DNA of 64,000 nt from Pseudobacillus lumedeiriae (GTDB taxonomy: Bacteria; Bacillota; Bacilli; Bacillales; Domibacillaceae). The stretch is taken from contig NZ_JAUIYO010000001.1 in NCBI RefSeq assembly GCF_044891285.1, positions 248,001 to 312,000 of the forward strand, written 5' to 3'. The notes below the pieces were generated by a model. That model had not been told where the DNA came from and did not search any database. It worked only from the letters and a program-made list of their open reading frames with translations. Made by a program: the position numbers and the translations under genes. Below are positions 26,412 through 33,941 of the stretch, piece by piece (the stretch's first letter is position 1; every line of letters starts with the position of its first letter).

Positions 26412-27584
26412 TCACTTTAGAAAACCTGCATATAAGCCGCCTGCCGACAATAAAAGTGCCGCCACAAAAAAGACGAATTGCATAAGCGGGTTTTTCTTCG
26501 TTGGAAAATGAACGGCACCCGTAGCTAAAAAACCACCTATTAAACCGCCTATATGTCCTGCATTATCAATCCCCGGGACCGAGAAACCAAAAACGAGATT
26601 AATGCCAATCACAACAATCACGTTCATACCCATTGTTCGAAAAAACAAGCGCGGATAAATAAGGCCGAAGTAAAGTAAGGCACCGAAACAGCCGAAGATC
26701 GCACCACTGGCCCCGGCAGATAGATGATCATTTAACACAAAGCTGGCCAATGTTCCTACAAACCCTGAAAATAAGTAGATGAAGAGAAAACGGAAACGGC
26801 CATATATCTGCTCTACCGCTGTACCAAGGAAATAAAGAGCGAATGTATTCATAAGGAGATGCAAGAAACCTATATGTAAAAAAATAGGAGTAAAGAAGCG
26901 CCACCACTCCCCTTCGAGAATGAGCGGGTTAAACTTTGCACCAAAACGAATTAAATTTCGTGCATCTGTACTGCCCCCGGTTAGCTCTAACAATAAAAAT
27001 ACAATCACTTGAACAGCTATAAACATACGAGAAAAGAAAGGAGTGGAAAAGTGAAACAATTTTTTATCTTCCTCGCTTCTTTTGAGCGAATGAGCAAGGG
27101 CTGTCCGTCTGTAAGCAGCTGTCTCTTCCTCAGACCCCGCCTCAAAAAAAGCCGGTTCTATACTTCCCGAAAATAAACGGCCGAAAGACTTCGCTGCTTG
27201 ACTCATATGACCATAAGAAAACAAGATGGAAGAGACTTTCGTCCGCTTTCCTTTTGGAAAATAAAAAGGTTCCTTTATGTAGGATGCATATTCATCGATC
27301 GGTGGATAAGGAGACAAATAAATATTAATAACGGTCAGCTCTCGTTTCACCAGCTGTTTACGAATGCTTTCTCCCACTGCTGCTGTTTGCTGAATGTCAC
27401 GGCGCATCCGGCTGCCCCAATCTAGTTCACTATGCACCATTCGAATGATCTGTGCCGATTTATTCGACAAATTCTCCAATAACATTTCTTGACGGTTCTC
27501 ATGCATCTGGACAATGTGGTAATCCTGTTCTACAACTAAAAAGTATGCCATCTTCCAGAACAAGCTATTTTCATAAGACCCCAT
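26412..27584 (-). CDS. gluP: Rhomboid intramembrane serine protease GluP/YqgP, lacking the TPR tail
   Basis: 390 residues. A soluble N-terminal domain (about 1-175) precedes a seven-helix rhomboid core with nucleophile Ser in GASGAIFG and catalytic His in AGHIGGLIGG. B. subtilis YqgP is 507 residues with TPR repeats after the last helix; here the protein stops right after that helix (YAGFLK). In B. subtilis YqgP cleaves the magnesium transporter MgtE with FtsH when Mn is high. The following 83 bases hold no remnant of a TPR coding frame that I can see. Confidence 0.9.
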   Translation of the reverse strand: MGSYENSLFWKMAYFLVVEQDYHIVQMHENRQEMLLENLSNKSAQIIRMVHSELDWGSRMRRDIQQTAAVGESIRKQLVKRELTVINIYLSPYPPIDEYASYIKEPFYFPKGKRTKVSSILFSYGHMSQAAKSFGRLFSGSIEPAFFEAGSEEETAAYRRTALAHSLKRSEEDKKLFHFSTPFFSRMFIAVQVIVFLLLELTGGSTDARNLIRFGAKFNPLILEGEWWRFFTPIFLHIGFLHLLMNTFALYFLGTAVEQIYGRFRFLFIYLFSGFVGTLASFVLNDHLSAGASGAIFGCFGALLYFGLIYPRLFFRTMGMNVIVVIGINLVFGFSVPGIDNAGHIGGLIGGFLATGAVHFPTKKNPLMQFVFFVAALLLSAGGLYAGFLK

Positions 27585-27660
27585 TTCATCACTGCCTTTA
27601 TTCGTTTTCTTTCTATTGTAACTATAACGAACAGAAAAAGCGGTTGTAAAGAAAGGCGTA

Positions 27661-28233
27661 TTAATGCTCCGGCGTGCAACTGATCATTTCATCTTCCGTA
27701 ATGAGCTTCATCACCGGCACATCATGAGGCTCCCTAGGCAGATTTTCCAATAGCTGCTGTGAAAAAGCAAGAGCAGCTGTTTTGCCTTCATATCCCATTA
27801 AGAACCGGTCGTAATATCCGCCTCCAAAGCCAAGACGGCTGCCGGATCGGCTAAAGGCAAGGCCAGGAACGAGAATCAACTCCATTTCTGCACGGTCTAC
27901 TAAACAAGTGCTTGATGGATTGGGTTCGTACAAACCAAAATACACCATTTCTAGTTCAGTAAAAGATTTTAGTTCGTAGAAACGCATCGCTCTCTCTGCC
28001 GGCACACACTTCGGTACGACCATCTTTTTCCCTTCCATCCATCCTTGCCGAATAATTTGCCATGTATCCACTTCAGGTACGTTAGAAACTGTCACAGCTA
28101 CTGTCTGTGCTTCTTTCCATTCTTTAAGGGAAAATAATTGACGGGCAATTTGAAAAGAAAGCTGTTCATATGTACACTTGCTCATTTTTGACAGCTCTTC
28201 TTTCACTTGACGCCTTACGACCTGTTTTTCCAC
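27661..28233 (-). CDS. yqgN: 5-formyltetrahydrofolate cyclo-ligase
   Basis: 190 residues from GTG at 28231-28233, nine bases after GGAGG; the upstream in-frame ATG overlaps that site. Converts 5-formyl-THF to 5,10-methenyl-THF with ATP. The signature GFGGGYYDRFL and the early basic segment RRQVKEELSKM are present. The gene lies between rpmG and gluP as in B. subtilis. It connects with the folate one-carbon flux fed by the gcv genes. Confidence 0.93.
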   Translation of the reverse strand: MEKQVVRRQVKEELSKMSKCTYEQLSFQIARQLFSLKEWKEAQTVAVTVSNVPEVDTWQIIRQGWMEGKKMVVPKCVPAERAMRFYELKSFTELEMVYFGLYEPNPSSTCLVDRAEMELILVPGLAFSRSGSRLGFGGGYYDRFLMGYEGKTAALAFSQQLLENLPREPHDVPVMKLITEDEMISCTPEH

Positions 28234-28278
28234 TATAAGACAGCCTCCATTCATTGACTAGTTACGTTTTTTATATAC

Positions 28279-28309
28279 AAAAAAACAGCAGGAAATAAAT
28301 CCCTGCTGC
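28279..28309 (-). terminator. Terminator of rpmG
   Basis: AGCAGG / CCTGCT stem (with one extra G:C) around AAATAAAT, T run on the minus strand. The stem ends directly at the rpmG stop codon. Confidence 0.75.
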
Positions 28310-28459
28310 TTACTTTGTTTCACGGTGTGCAGTAACACGCTTTTCTCTTGAACAATATTTTTTCAGTTCAAGACGATCAGGATTGTTACGCTTGTTTTTA
28401 GTAGAGATATAATTACGATCACCGCATTCAGTGCATGCTAATGTGATATTTACGCGCAT
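28310..28459 (-). CDS. rpmG: Ribosomal protein bL33
   Basis: 49 residues, typical length: begins MRVNITLACTECGDRNYIS and ends RVTAHRETK. Cys9 and Cys12 form one half of a zinc knuckle; only one Cys (Cys36, in KYCSRE) is in the second half, with Glu39 at the fourth position. Part of the 50S subunit. GGAGGG lies upstream of the ATG. It is in the rpmGA position of B. subtilis. Confidence 0.97.
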   Translation of the reverse strand: MRVNITLACTECGDRNYISTKNKRNNPDRLELKKYCSREKRVTAHRETK

Positions 28460-28677
28460 CTTTTTTTCCCTCCAAACTTTTCAATACATTTGTATCTTCA
28501 TTTACGACTTTTCTATAATAGCACTTTTCTGTAATAAATGCTAGTCCGACTTTCTCTGTTCTTCCGCTTAATCAAAATTTTTCTTCTCTCTCTTTTTAGA
28601 CCTGTCTAACACTATGAATGTCTGCCTTAAATATGCTATAACTAGACATAGATTGCACAGTGAGGTGAATAATAAAA

Positions 28678-29055
28678 ATGAATGGACTAGTTATCGGACT
28701 GGCTGCAGCGGGTATCATTTTTCTATTGCTATCTTTCTTCTTAAAAGACCGCTCCCGCCTGCTCGAAAAAGAAGTCGAAGAGTTGTCTATGCAATTCTTA
28801 CAAGAGACGTATCAATTAAAAAAACAAATAAAAGTACTTGAGGAGGAATTATTAATTGGGCCCCCTGTCCCTCTTTCACATGAAGGCTCTCCTGCCGCTG
28901 AAGAAACGGCAAGTATTAACGAAATTCTTAAAAATCAAGTGATTTCTCTTTACTACCAGGGAACAAAAATAGATGATATCGCAAAACAGTCCTCTCTTTC
29001 CCTTTCACAAGTCCAGTATATTTTAACACCATACATGAATCAAAGGGAAGGTTGA
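28678..29055 (+). CDS. Membrane-anchored protein with coiled coil and C-terminal HTH-like segment
   Basis: 125 residues, not recognised. One N-terminal membrane helix (about 2-22), a charged coiled coil (about 25-60), a Pro/Ser linker, then residues 78-125 that read like a small helix-turn-helix: EILKNQVISLYYQG and IDDIAKQSSLSLSQVQYIL resemble the HTH of resolvase- or sigma-4-like domains. GAGGTG precedes the ATG. Stops five bases before the next gene, so the two form an operon. Confidence 0.7.
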   Translation: MNGLVIGLAAAGIIFLLLSFFLKDRSRLLEKEVEELSMQFLQETYQLKKQIKVLEEELLIGPPVPLSHEGSPAAEETASINEILKNQVISLYYQGTKIDDIAKQSSLSLSQVQYILTPYMNQREG

Positions 29056-29059
29056 TGAA

Positions 29060-29539
29060 ATGAATAAACAAACGATGAGGGCATTTGCATTCGGACTGCT
29101 CGCCGCTTCACTTGCTCTTTTCCTTTATAATGGATGGGGCACTTCTACATCATTGTCCGACAAAACCATGATAAAGAAGCTGGAGGAAAAACACTATACC
29201 GTACTATCCGCTGATGAAGCAGAGCAACAAAAGTTAGAAAAAGAGAATTTACAGCAGGATTTACATCGCTTAACTAGTCAAAAAAATAAGACTTCAGGAA
29301 AAGAAACAAAGAAAGAGGCAACAGCTAAGAAGGGATCATACAAGTTACGAATCGAGCCTGGCATGTCCTCTTCCGAAGCCGGACGCCTTTTGGAAAAAGC
29401 GGGCATCATCCAAGACAGCGAAACCTTCAATACATATTTGACCGAAAACGGCTATGCCGCCAAACTCCAAATTGGCGAGCATACTCTCCACCCTTCTATG
29501 ACGATGAAAGAAATAGCGGTTGTTCTAACAACTAAATAG
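29060..29539 (+). CDS. Membrane-anchored protein with MltG/YceG-like LysM subdomain
   Basis: 159 residues. N-terminal signal anchor (about 7-24), a charged linker (about 40-95), and a C-terminal region (about 97-158) resembling the LysM-like part of endolytic transglycosylase MltG (IEPGMSSSEAGRLLEKAGII, then TYLTENGYAAKLQIGEHTL). The MltG catalytic domain is absent. It may bind peptidoglycan; that is inference. Ends in a strong terminator. Confidence 0.7.
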   Translation: MNKQTMRAFAFGLLAASLALFLYNGWGTSTSLSDKTMIKKLEEKHYTVLSADEAEQQKLEKENLQQDLHRLTSQKNKTSGKETKKEATAKKGSYKLRIEPGMSSSEAGRLLEKAGIIQDSETFNTYLTENGYAAKLQIGEHTLHPSMTMKEIAVVLTTK

Positions 29540-29590
29540 AGGCTGACCCAAAAGCCGTTAAAAACGACTTTTGGGTCAGCCTTTTTCTTT
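29540..29590 (+). terminator. Terminator of the 28678-29539 operon (part of a repeat)
   Basis: Perfect 15-base arms AGGCTGACCCAAAAG (29540-29554) and CTTTTGGGTCAGCCT (29568-29582) followed by TTTT. It begins directly after the stop codon. Confidence 0.9.
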
Positions 29591-29738
29591 CGATTTTTTT
29601 GACAAAGTTCAAACAATTATTTTTTAATGAGTTGATTGAAGTGGAAAGCACGAAGGCTCTCGCGGAGAAGGCGAAGGCAACGGACAAGTTCAAAGAAGCA
29701 TACAAGGGATACCCCTAAAGTTATACTTTAGGGGTATC
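29540..29738 (+). repeat. Dispersed intergenic repeat, copy 2
   Basis: Same plan as 10640-10862: terminator hairpin, TTTTTTTGACAAAGTTCAAACA spacer, core with TTGATTGAAGTGGAAAGC, and a closing perfect inverted repeat GATACCCCTAAAG / CTTTAGGGGTATC (29708-29738). Confidence 0.8.
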
Positions 29739-29765
29739 GTCTATTTGGTCATGATTATTTTCCTG

Positions 29766-29917
29766 TCGGAGCAAAACAGGCGCTTCCGCTTTTCTTGTCC
29801 AGCTGCAGCGCCTTGCTCCTTGGGTCAAATAACCTTCACCCAATGAAGGCAAAGGACGACTTCCCTGGGTGAAGAACATTTGCCCTTCGGAGCAGAACAG
29901 GCGCTTCCGCTTTTTTT
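29766..29917. repeat. Second intergenic repeat with 27-base direct repeats
   Basis: Two near-identical units at 29766-29793 and 29887-29914 (TCGGAGCAxAACAGGCGCTT then CCGCTTTT, one mismatch), 121 bases apart, around a segment with AGCTGCAGCGCCTTGCTCCT and CTTCACCCA/TGGGTGAAG. Its right end touches the pstB stop and may terminate it. It resembles GC-rich intergenic repeats common in Bacillus; no coding capacity. Confidence 0.65.
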
Positions 29918-29919
29918 TG

Positions 29920-30735
29920 TTAACCGAATCTTCCTGTGATGTAGTCTTGTGTACGGTGGTCTGCCGGGTTGTTGAAAATCGTATACGTATCGTTATACTC
30001 TACGACTTCCCCGTTTAGGAAGAAGGCTGTTTTATCTGAAATCCGGGATGCTTGCTGCATATTATGTGTCACAATAATAATTGAATAATTCTCTTTCAAA
30101 TCCTCAATCAGCTCTTCCACTTTTAATGTCGATACGGGATCAAGTGCCGAAGTCGGCTCATCCATTAATAATACATCTGGCTCAAGAGCCAAACTGCGGG
30201 CAATACAAAGCCGCTGCTGCTGGCCGCCGGATAATCCATAGGCCGGTTCATGCATTCTGTCTTTTACTTCCTCCCAAATGGCGGCCTGACGCAAACTTTT
30301 CTCAACTGTTTCGTAAATGACTTTTTTGTTTTTCACCCCATGAATTCTTAATCCAAATGCAATATTTTCAAAGATTGACTTCGGAAACGGGTTCGGCTTT
30401 TGAAACACCATGCCGACTCTGGTACGCAGCTCTTCCACGTGAAAATCTTTGCTGAAAATGTTTCTTCCCCGATACTCAATGGTTCCTGACGTTTTGACGT
30501 TAGGAACGAGGTCTACCATACGGTTTAACGTCTTAATATAAGTTGATTTCCCACAGCCTGAAGGTCCAATAATAGCCGTTACTTCTCTTTCCTTCATATC
30601 AAGATTAATGTTTTTTAAAGCATGGTGATTGCCATACCATAAATTACAGTTTTTTGTCGTGTAAACGGATCGGCGTTCAGCCGATGATTGTTCGTTGATT
30701 TTTTCCGCTTGAGTTTTAAAAGCTACTATAGCCAT
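29920..30735 (-). CDS. pstB: Phosphate ABC transporter ATP-binding protein PstB
   Basis: 271 residues. Walker A GPSGCGKST, signature LSGGQQQR, Walker B VLLMDEPTSALD and the PstB ending DYITGRFG. It energises high-affinity phosphate uptake. A 20-residue N-terminal extension precedes the ABC domain. GAGGAGG lies seven bases before the ATG. Last gene of pstS-pstC-pstA-pstB; B. subtilis has two pstB copies, here only one is at the locus. Confidence 0.96.
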   Translation of the reverse strand: MAIVAFKTQAEKINEQSSAERRSVYTTKNCNLWYGNHHALKNINLDMKEREVTAIIGPSGCGKSTYIKTLNRMVDLVPNVKTSGTIEYRGRNIFSKDFHVEELRTRVGMVFQKPNPFPKSIFENIAFGLRIHGVKNKKVIYETVEKSLRQAAIWEEVKDRMHEPAYGLSGGQQQRLCIARSLALEPDVLLMDEPTSALDPVSTLKVEELIEDLKENYSIIIVTHNMQQASRISDKTAFFLNGEVVEYNDTYTIFNNPADHRTQDYITGRFG

Positions 30736-30769
30736 TTCATTTCCTCCTCATGTATCTTCTTCCGTTGAT

Positions 30770-31660
30770 TTATGATCTCTTTTCATAGCGGCTGCGAACG
30801 AATACGGCTGCTGAGTTCATTAAAATTAAAATGATCAGCAAGACAATAATGCCGGCAGCTGCAAGAAAGTGAAACTCTTCCTGCGGTCTGCTCGTCCAGT
30901 TATAAATCTGCATTGGCAGGGCAGTAAACTGGTCAAACACATTTTTAGGCAGAAAAGCAACGAATGCCGGGATGCCGATAACGACTAACGGAGCTGTCTC
31001 TCCAATAGCACGCGAGAAAGCAAGAATACTTCCAGTTAATATACCTGCCAAGGCAGATGGCAGCACCACCCGCAAAATGGTTTGCCATTTCGTAGCCCCA
31101 AGACCATAGGATGCCTCTCTTAATTCTTTCGGAACTGCTCGAATCGCCTCTTGAGAAGCAACAATAATGACAGGAAGAATGAGAAGACTCATCGTTAACC
31201 CAGCAGCCAATACACTATTTCCAAGGTAAAACACCCTTACAAAAATGGTTAGCCCTAATAAGCCAAAAACAATGGAAGGAACACCAGCAAGGTTAGAAAT
31301 ATTCATTTGAATCAAGCGGGTCATCCGATTTTTTTTTGCGTATTCTTCTAAATAAATAGCTGTGCCGACACCTAGTAATAAAGAAACAGGAACAACGACA
31401 GCCATCATCCAAAGCGTCCCGACTACTGCCGCCTTAATCCCCGCCTGTTCGGGACGTCTTGAAGCAAAATTTTGAAGAAAATCCCACGAAAGATAGCCGG
31501 CACCTTGTGAGAAAATCCGGAAAAGGAGCACAACTAACAGAACGACAGTAAAGACAGCAGCGAAGAAAAATAGTCCTTTATACAACTTGTTTTTTAAGAG
31601 ACGGACTGGAATCTTCTTCATCATTTCGTCTGTACGAATATTTTTCTGTGCATTATCCAT
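30770..31660 (-). CDS. pstA: Phosphate ABC transporter permease PstA
   Basis: 296 residues, six membrane helices. The coupling-loop motif EASYGLGATKWQTILRVVLP contacts PstB. The start overlaps the pstC stop by one base (TAATG). Forms the translocation pore with PstC. Confidence 0.95.
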   Translation of the reverse strand: MDNAQKNIRTDEMMKKIPVRLLKNKLYKGLFFFAAVFTVVLLVVLLFRIFSQGAGYLSWDFLQNFASRRPEQAGIKAAVVGTLWMMAVVVPVSLLLGVGTAIYLEEYAKKNRMTRLIQMNISNLAGVPSIVFGLLGLTIFVRVFYLGNSVLAAGLTMSLLILPVIIVASQEAIRAVPKELREASYGLGATKWQTILRVVLPSALAGILTGSILAFSRAIGETAPLVVIGIPAFVAFLPKNVFDQFTALPMQIYNWTSRPQEEFHFLAAAGIIVLLIILILMNSAAVFVRSRYEKRS

Positions 31661-32604
31661 TAGTACTCCTCCCTGAATTTCCTCGAAATTCGCTGTGCCA
31701 GCATGTTCATAGCAAGTGTAAAAAGAAACAACGTAAAACCAACTGCATAAATACTATAATAAATTGTTGTACCATACCCGACGTCGCCTGTGCTTACTTG
31801 GACAATGTAAGATGTCATCGTCTGCAGGGAAGCCGTTAAATCCCATGAAGCTGTCGGCGTCGATCCCCCCGCAATAGACACGATCATCGTTTCACCGATG
31901 GCACGAGAGATAGCTAATACAATGGAAGCTGTAATTCCTGACAAAGCCGCTGGAAAAGCGACCCGCCAGGTCATTTCCCATTTCGTTGCCCCGAGTGCCA
32001 GTGCCCCGTGACGTACAGCATGGGGTACAGAAGAAAGTGCATCTTCTGAAAGGGACACGATCATCGGAATAATCATCATCCCGACAACGATTCCAGGACT
32101 GATTGCATTGAACATTTCTAATGAAGGAAACATCGTTCGAAGCACGGGTGTGACGAAAGTTAATGCAAAGAAGCCATATACAATGGTCGGCACTCCCGCC
32201 AATACTTCCAACACAGGTTTCATTAATTTCCTTACTGTTTCAGACGCATATTCACTTAAATAAACGGCAACAGCAAGCCCAATTGGAACAGCTGTTATTG
32301 AGGCGATTAAAGTAATTTTCAATGTGCCGACGAACAATGGCAAGATGCCGTATGAGGCGGCGCTTTCAGAGAATGGATACCATTCCTTTGCGCTCAAAAA
32401 CTCAGTAACTGTTATTTCTTTAAAAAAGGTAAACGTTTCAACAATTAACGTCATCACAATTCCAATCGTTGTCACAACAGAGACAGCTGCCATGAGAAAG
32501 AGAAAGATCGGAATCACTTTCTCCCTCCTGCTCAGAAAGCCGCTCTCAAATTTTTCATCAAGCAGACGCCGAACCGGAATATTTTGCTTATCGTTCGTTT
32601 TCAA
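31660..32604 (-). CDS. pstC: Phosphate ABC transporter permease PstC
   Basis: 314 residues from TTG at 32602-32604, which has AAAGGAG upstream; the longer frame to 32670 lacks a site. Six membrane helices; coupling loop HGALALGATKWEMTWRVAFP. It lies 78 bases after pstS. Confidence 0.94.
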   Translation of the reverse strand: MKTNDKQNIPVRRLLDEKFESGFLSRREKVIPIFLFLMAAVSVVTTIGIVMTLIVETFTFFKEITVTEFLSAKEWYPFSESAASYGILPLFVGTLKITLIASITAVPIGLAVAVYLSEYASETVRKLMKPVLEVLAGVPTIVYGFFALTFVTPVLRTMFPSLEMFNAISPGIVVGMMIIPMIVSLSEDALSSVPHAVRHGALALGATKWEMTWRVAFPAALSGITASIVLAISRAIGETMIVSIAGGSTPTASWDLTASLQTMTSYIVQVSTGDVGYGTTIYYSIYAVGFTLFLFTLAMNMLAQRISRKFREEY

Positions 32605-32682
32605 ACTGAAAACTCCTTTCAACTCCCCATACAAGCGGGCAGAATTTCTCCATCCCGCTCGTACTGTCATTCATTTCTCAGA

Positions 32683-33645
32683 TTATTTTTTTAAAGCTTC
32701 TAATGTTTCCAGCGCTTTTTTATACTCTTCGTCTGGAAGTTTGACATAGCCGACTTCCTCTGCCAATGCACCTGCGTTCTCAAGAGTGAATTTCAAATAA
32801 TCATAAACAGCTGCATCGTCGGCTACCGCTTTATTAGCAGCATATGTGAACAGCGGTCTTGACAATGGAGCGTATTCTCCGCTTTCGATTGTTTCATTCG
32901 TCGGTTCAACGGCACCTTTCCCGCCATCAACCGGAACCACTTTTAATTTATCTTTATTTTCTAGGTAGTACGCATATCCAAAGTAGCCGATTCCTTGCTT
33001 CTCCCCTGCTACTCCCTGCACCAGTACGTTGTCATCTTCAGACAGTACAGCTGATTTATCAATCGGCGCATCTTCTAAAATGACTTCATCAAAGTAGTCG
33101 TACGTACCCGAGTCTGTTCCGGGAGAATATAGCTTAATTTCCTCTTCCGGCCATCCTTTACGAATATCAGACCATTTTTTCGTTTTTCCATTATCAATCC
33201 AGATTTTTTGTAGTTCTTCAACCGTCAGGCTGTCCACCCAATCATTCTCTTTATTTACAACGACAGAGAGACCATCGTAAGCAAGCTTAAATTCTGTAAA
33301 GTCGATGCCTTTTTCTTCTAGGACTGCTTTTTCTTCATCTTTAATCGGACGGGATGCGTTGCTTAGCTGCGTTTCACCAGCACTAAATTTCTCAAAGCCG
33401 CCTCCTGTTCCTGAAAGGCCGACAGTCACCTTTACATCGGGTTGTTCCATCATATATTCTTCAGATACAGCTTCCATGATCGGAAAAACAGTCGAAGAAC
33501 CATCGATCTGAATATTTCCCTGCATTTGCTTATTTTCTTCTGCCGATTGCTCTGCATTTCCTTCGTTATTTGTACTGCCGCATGCTCCAAGAACAAGCGC
33601 AGTACTCATCATTGCTACACCTGTTAACAGTTTTATCTTTTTCAT
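32683..33645 (-). CDS. pstS: Phosphate-binding lipoprotein PstS
   Basis: 320 residues with a lipoprotein signal (ALVLGAC, lipid Cys22) and an acidic Asn/Glu-rich linker. Phosphate-binding residues in DGSSTVFP (about 49), SGTGGGFEKF and SRPIKDEE, then SPGTDSGTYDYF. Captures phosphate outside the membrane for PstCAB. First gene of the operon, under a Pho box. Confidence 0.97.
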   Translation of the reverse strand: MKKIKLLTGVAMMSTALVLGACGSTNNEGNAEQSAEENKQMQGNIQIDGSSTVFPIMEAVSEEYMMEQPDVKVTVGLSGTGGGFEKFSAGETQLSNASRPIKDEEKAVLEEKGIDFTEFKLAYDGLSVVVNKENDWVDSLTVEELQKIWIDNGKTKKWSDIRKGWPEEEIKLYSPGTDSGTYDYFDEVILEDAPIDKSAVLSEDDNVLVQGVAGEKQGIGYFGYAYYLENKDKLKVVPVDGGKGAVEPTNETIESGEYAPLSRPLFTYAANKAVADDAAVYDYLKFTLENAGALAEEVGYVKLPDEEYKKALETLEALKK

Positions 33646-33710
33646 CCTATTCTCCCCCTGATATCCCGTAAGTTTTGTTTTTCTTTACAGTGATCAGATT
33701 AACAGGAATC

Positions 33711-33749
33711 TGTTAAACAAGTTTTAATAGAATGTTAATGTTTTGTAAA
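33711..33749 (-). promoter_or_regulatory. Pho box: four TTAACA-like hexamers upstream of pstS
   Basis: On the minus strand, TTTACA (33744-33749), TTAACA (33733-33738), TTAAAA (33722-33727) and TTAACA (33711-33716) lie exactly 11 bases apart, the spacing of PhoP dimers in Bacillus Pho promoters. They end 66 bases before the pstS start. PhoP~P activation in phosphate starvation is expected. Confidence 0.88.
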
Positions 33750-33777
33750 CCGACATTTTTCCACAAGTCTTTGTTAA

Positions 33778-33900
33778 ACGTGCCTGTTGATTTCCGCTGA
33801 GGGTACTAAGGCACTGGAACCTGCCCCCGGCTCCTGAGGGGTCTCCTTTAGATGCCCTTTTCCCGAAAAAGTCTCGCATCTTCCACTTCAGTTAACAATA
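33778..33900 (-). repeat. Degenerate palindromic intergenic repeat
   Basis: Begins CTGTTGATTTCCGCTGAGGG and ends CTTCCACTTCAGTTAAC, matching the ends of the copy at 63240-63420 and the core of the three hairpin-bounded repeats. The middle is diverged (CCCCGGCTCCTGAGGGGTCTCC). Between the Pho box and the pbpA terminator. Confidence 0.6.
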
Positions 33901-33910
33901 GTCTTTCAAC

Positions 33911-33941
33911 AAAAAAACAGCCGGCTTCAGGAGCCGGCTGT
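33911..33941 (-). terminator. Terminator of pbpA
   Basis: Perfect ten-base arms ACAGCCGGCT (33917-33926) and AGCCGGCTGT (33932-33941), T run on the minus strand, directly at the pbpA stop. Confidence 0.9.
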
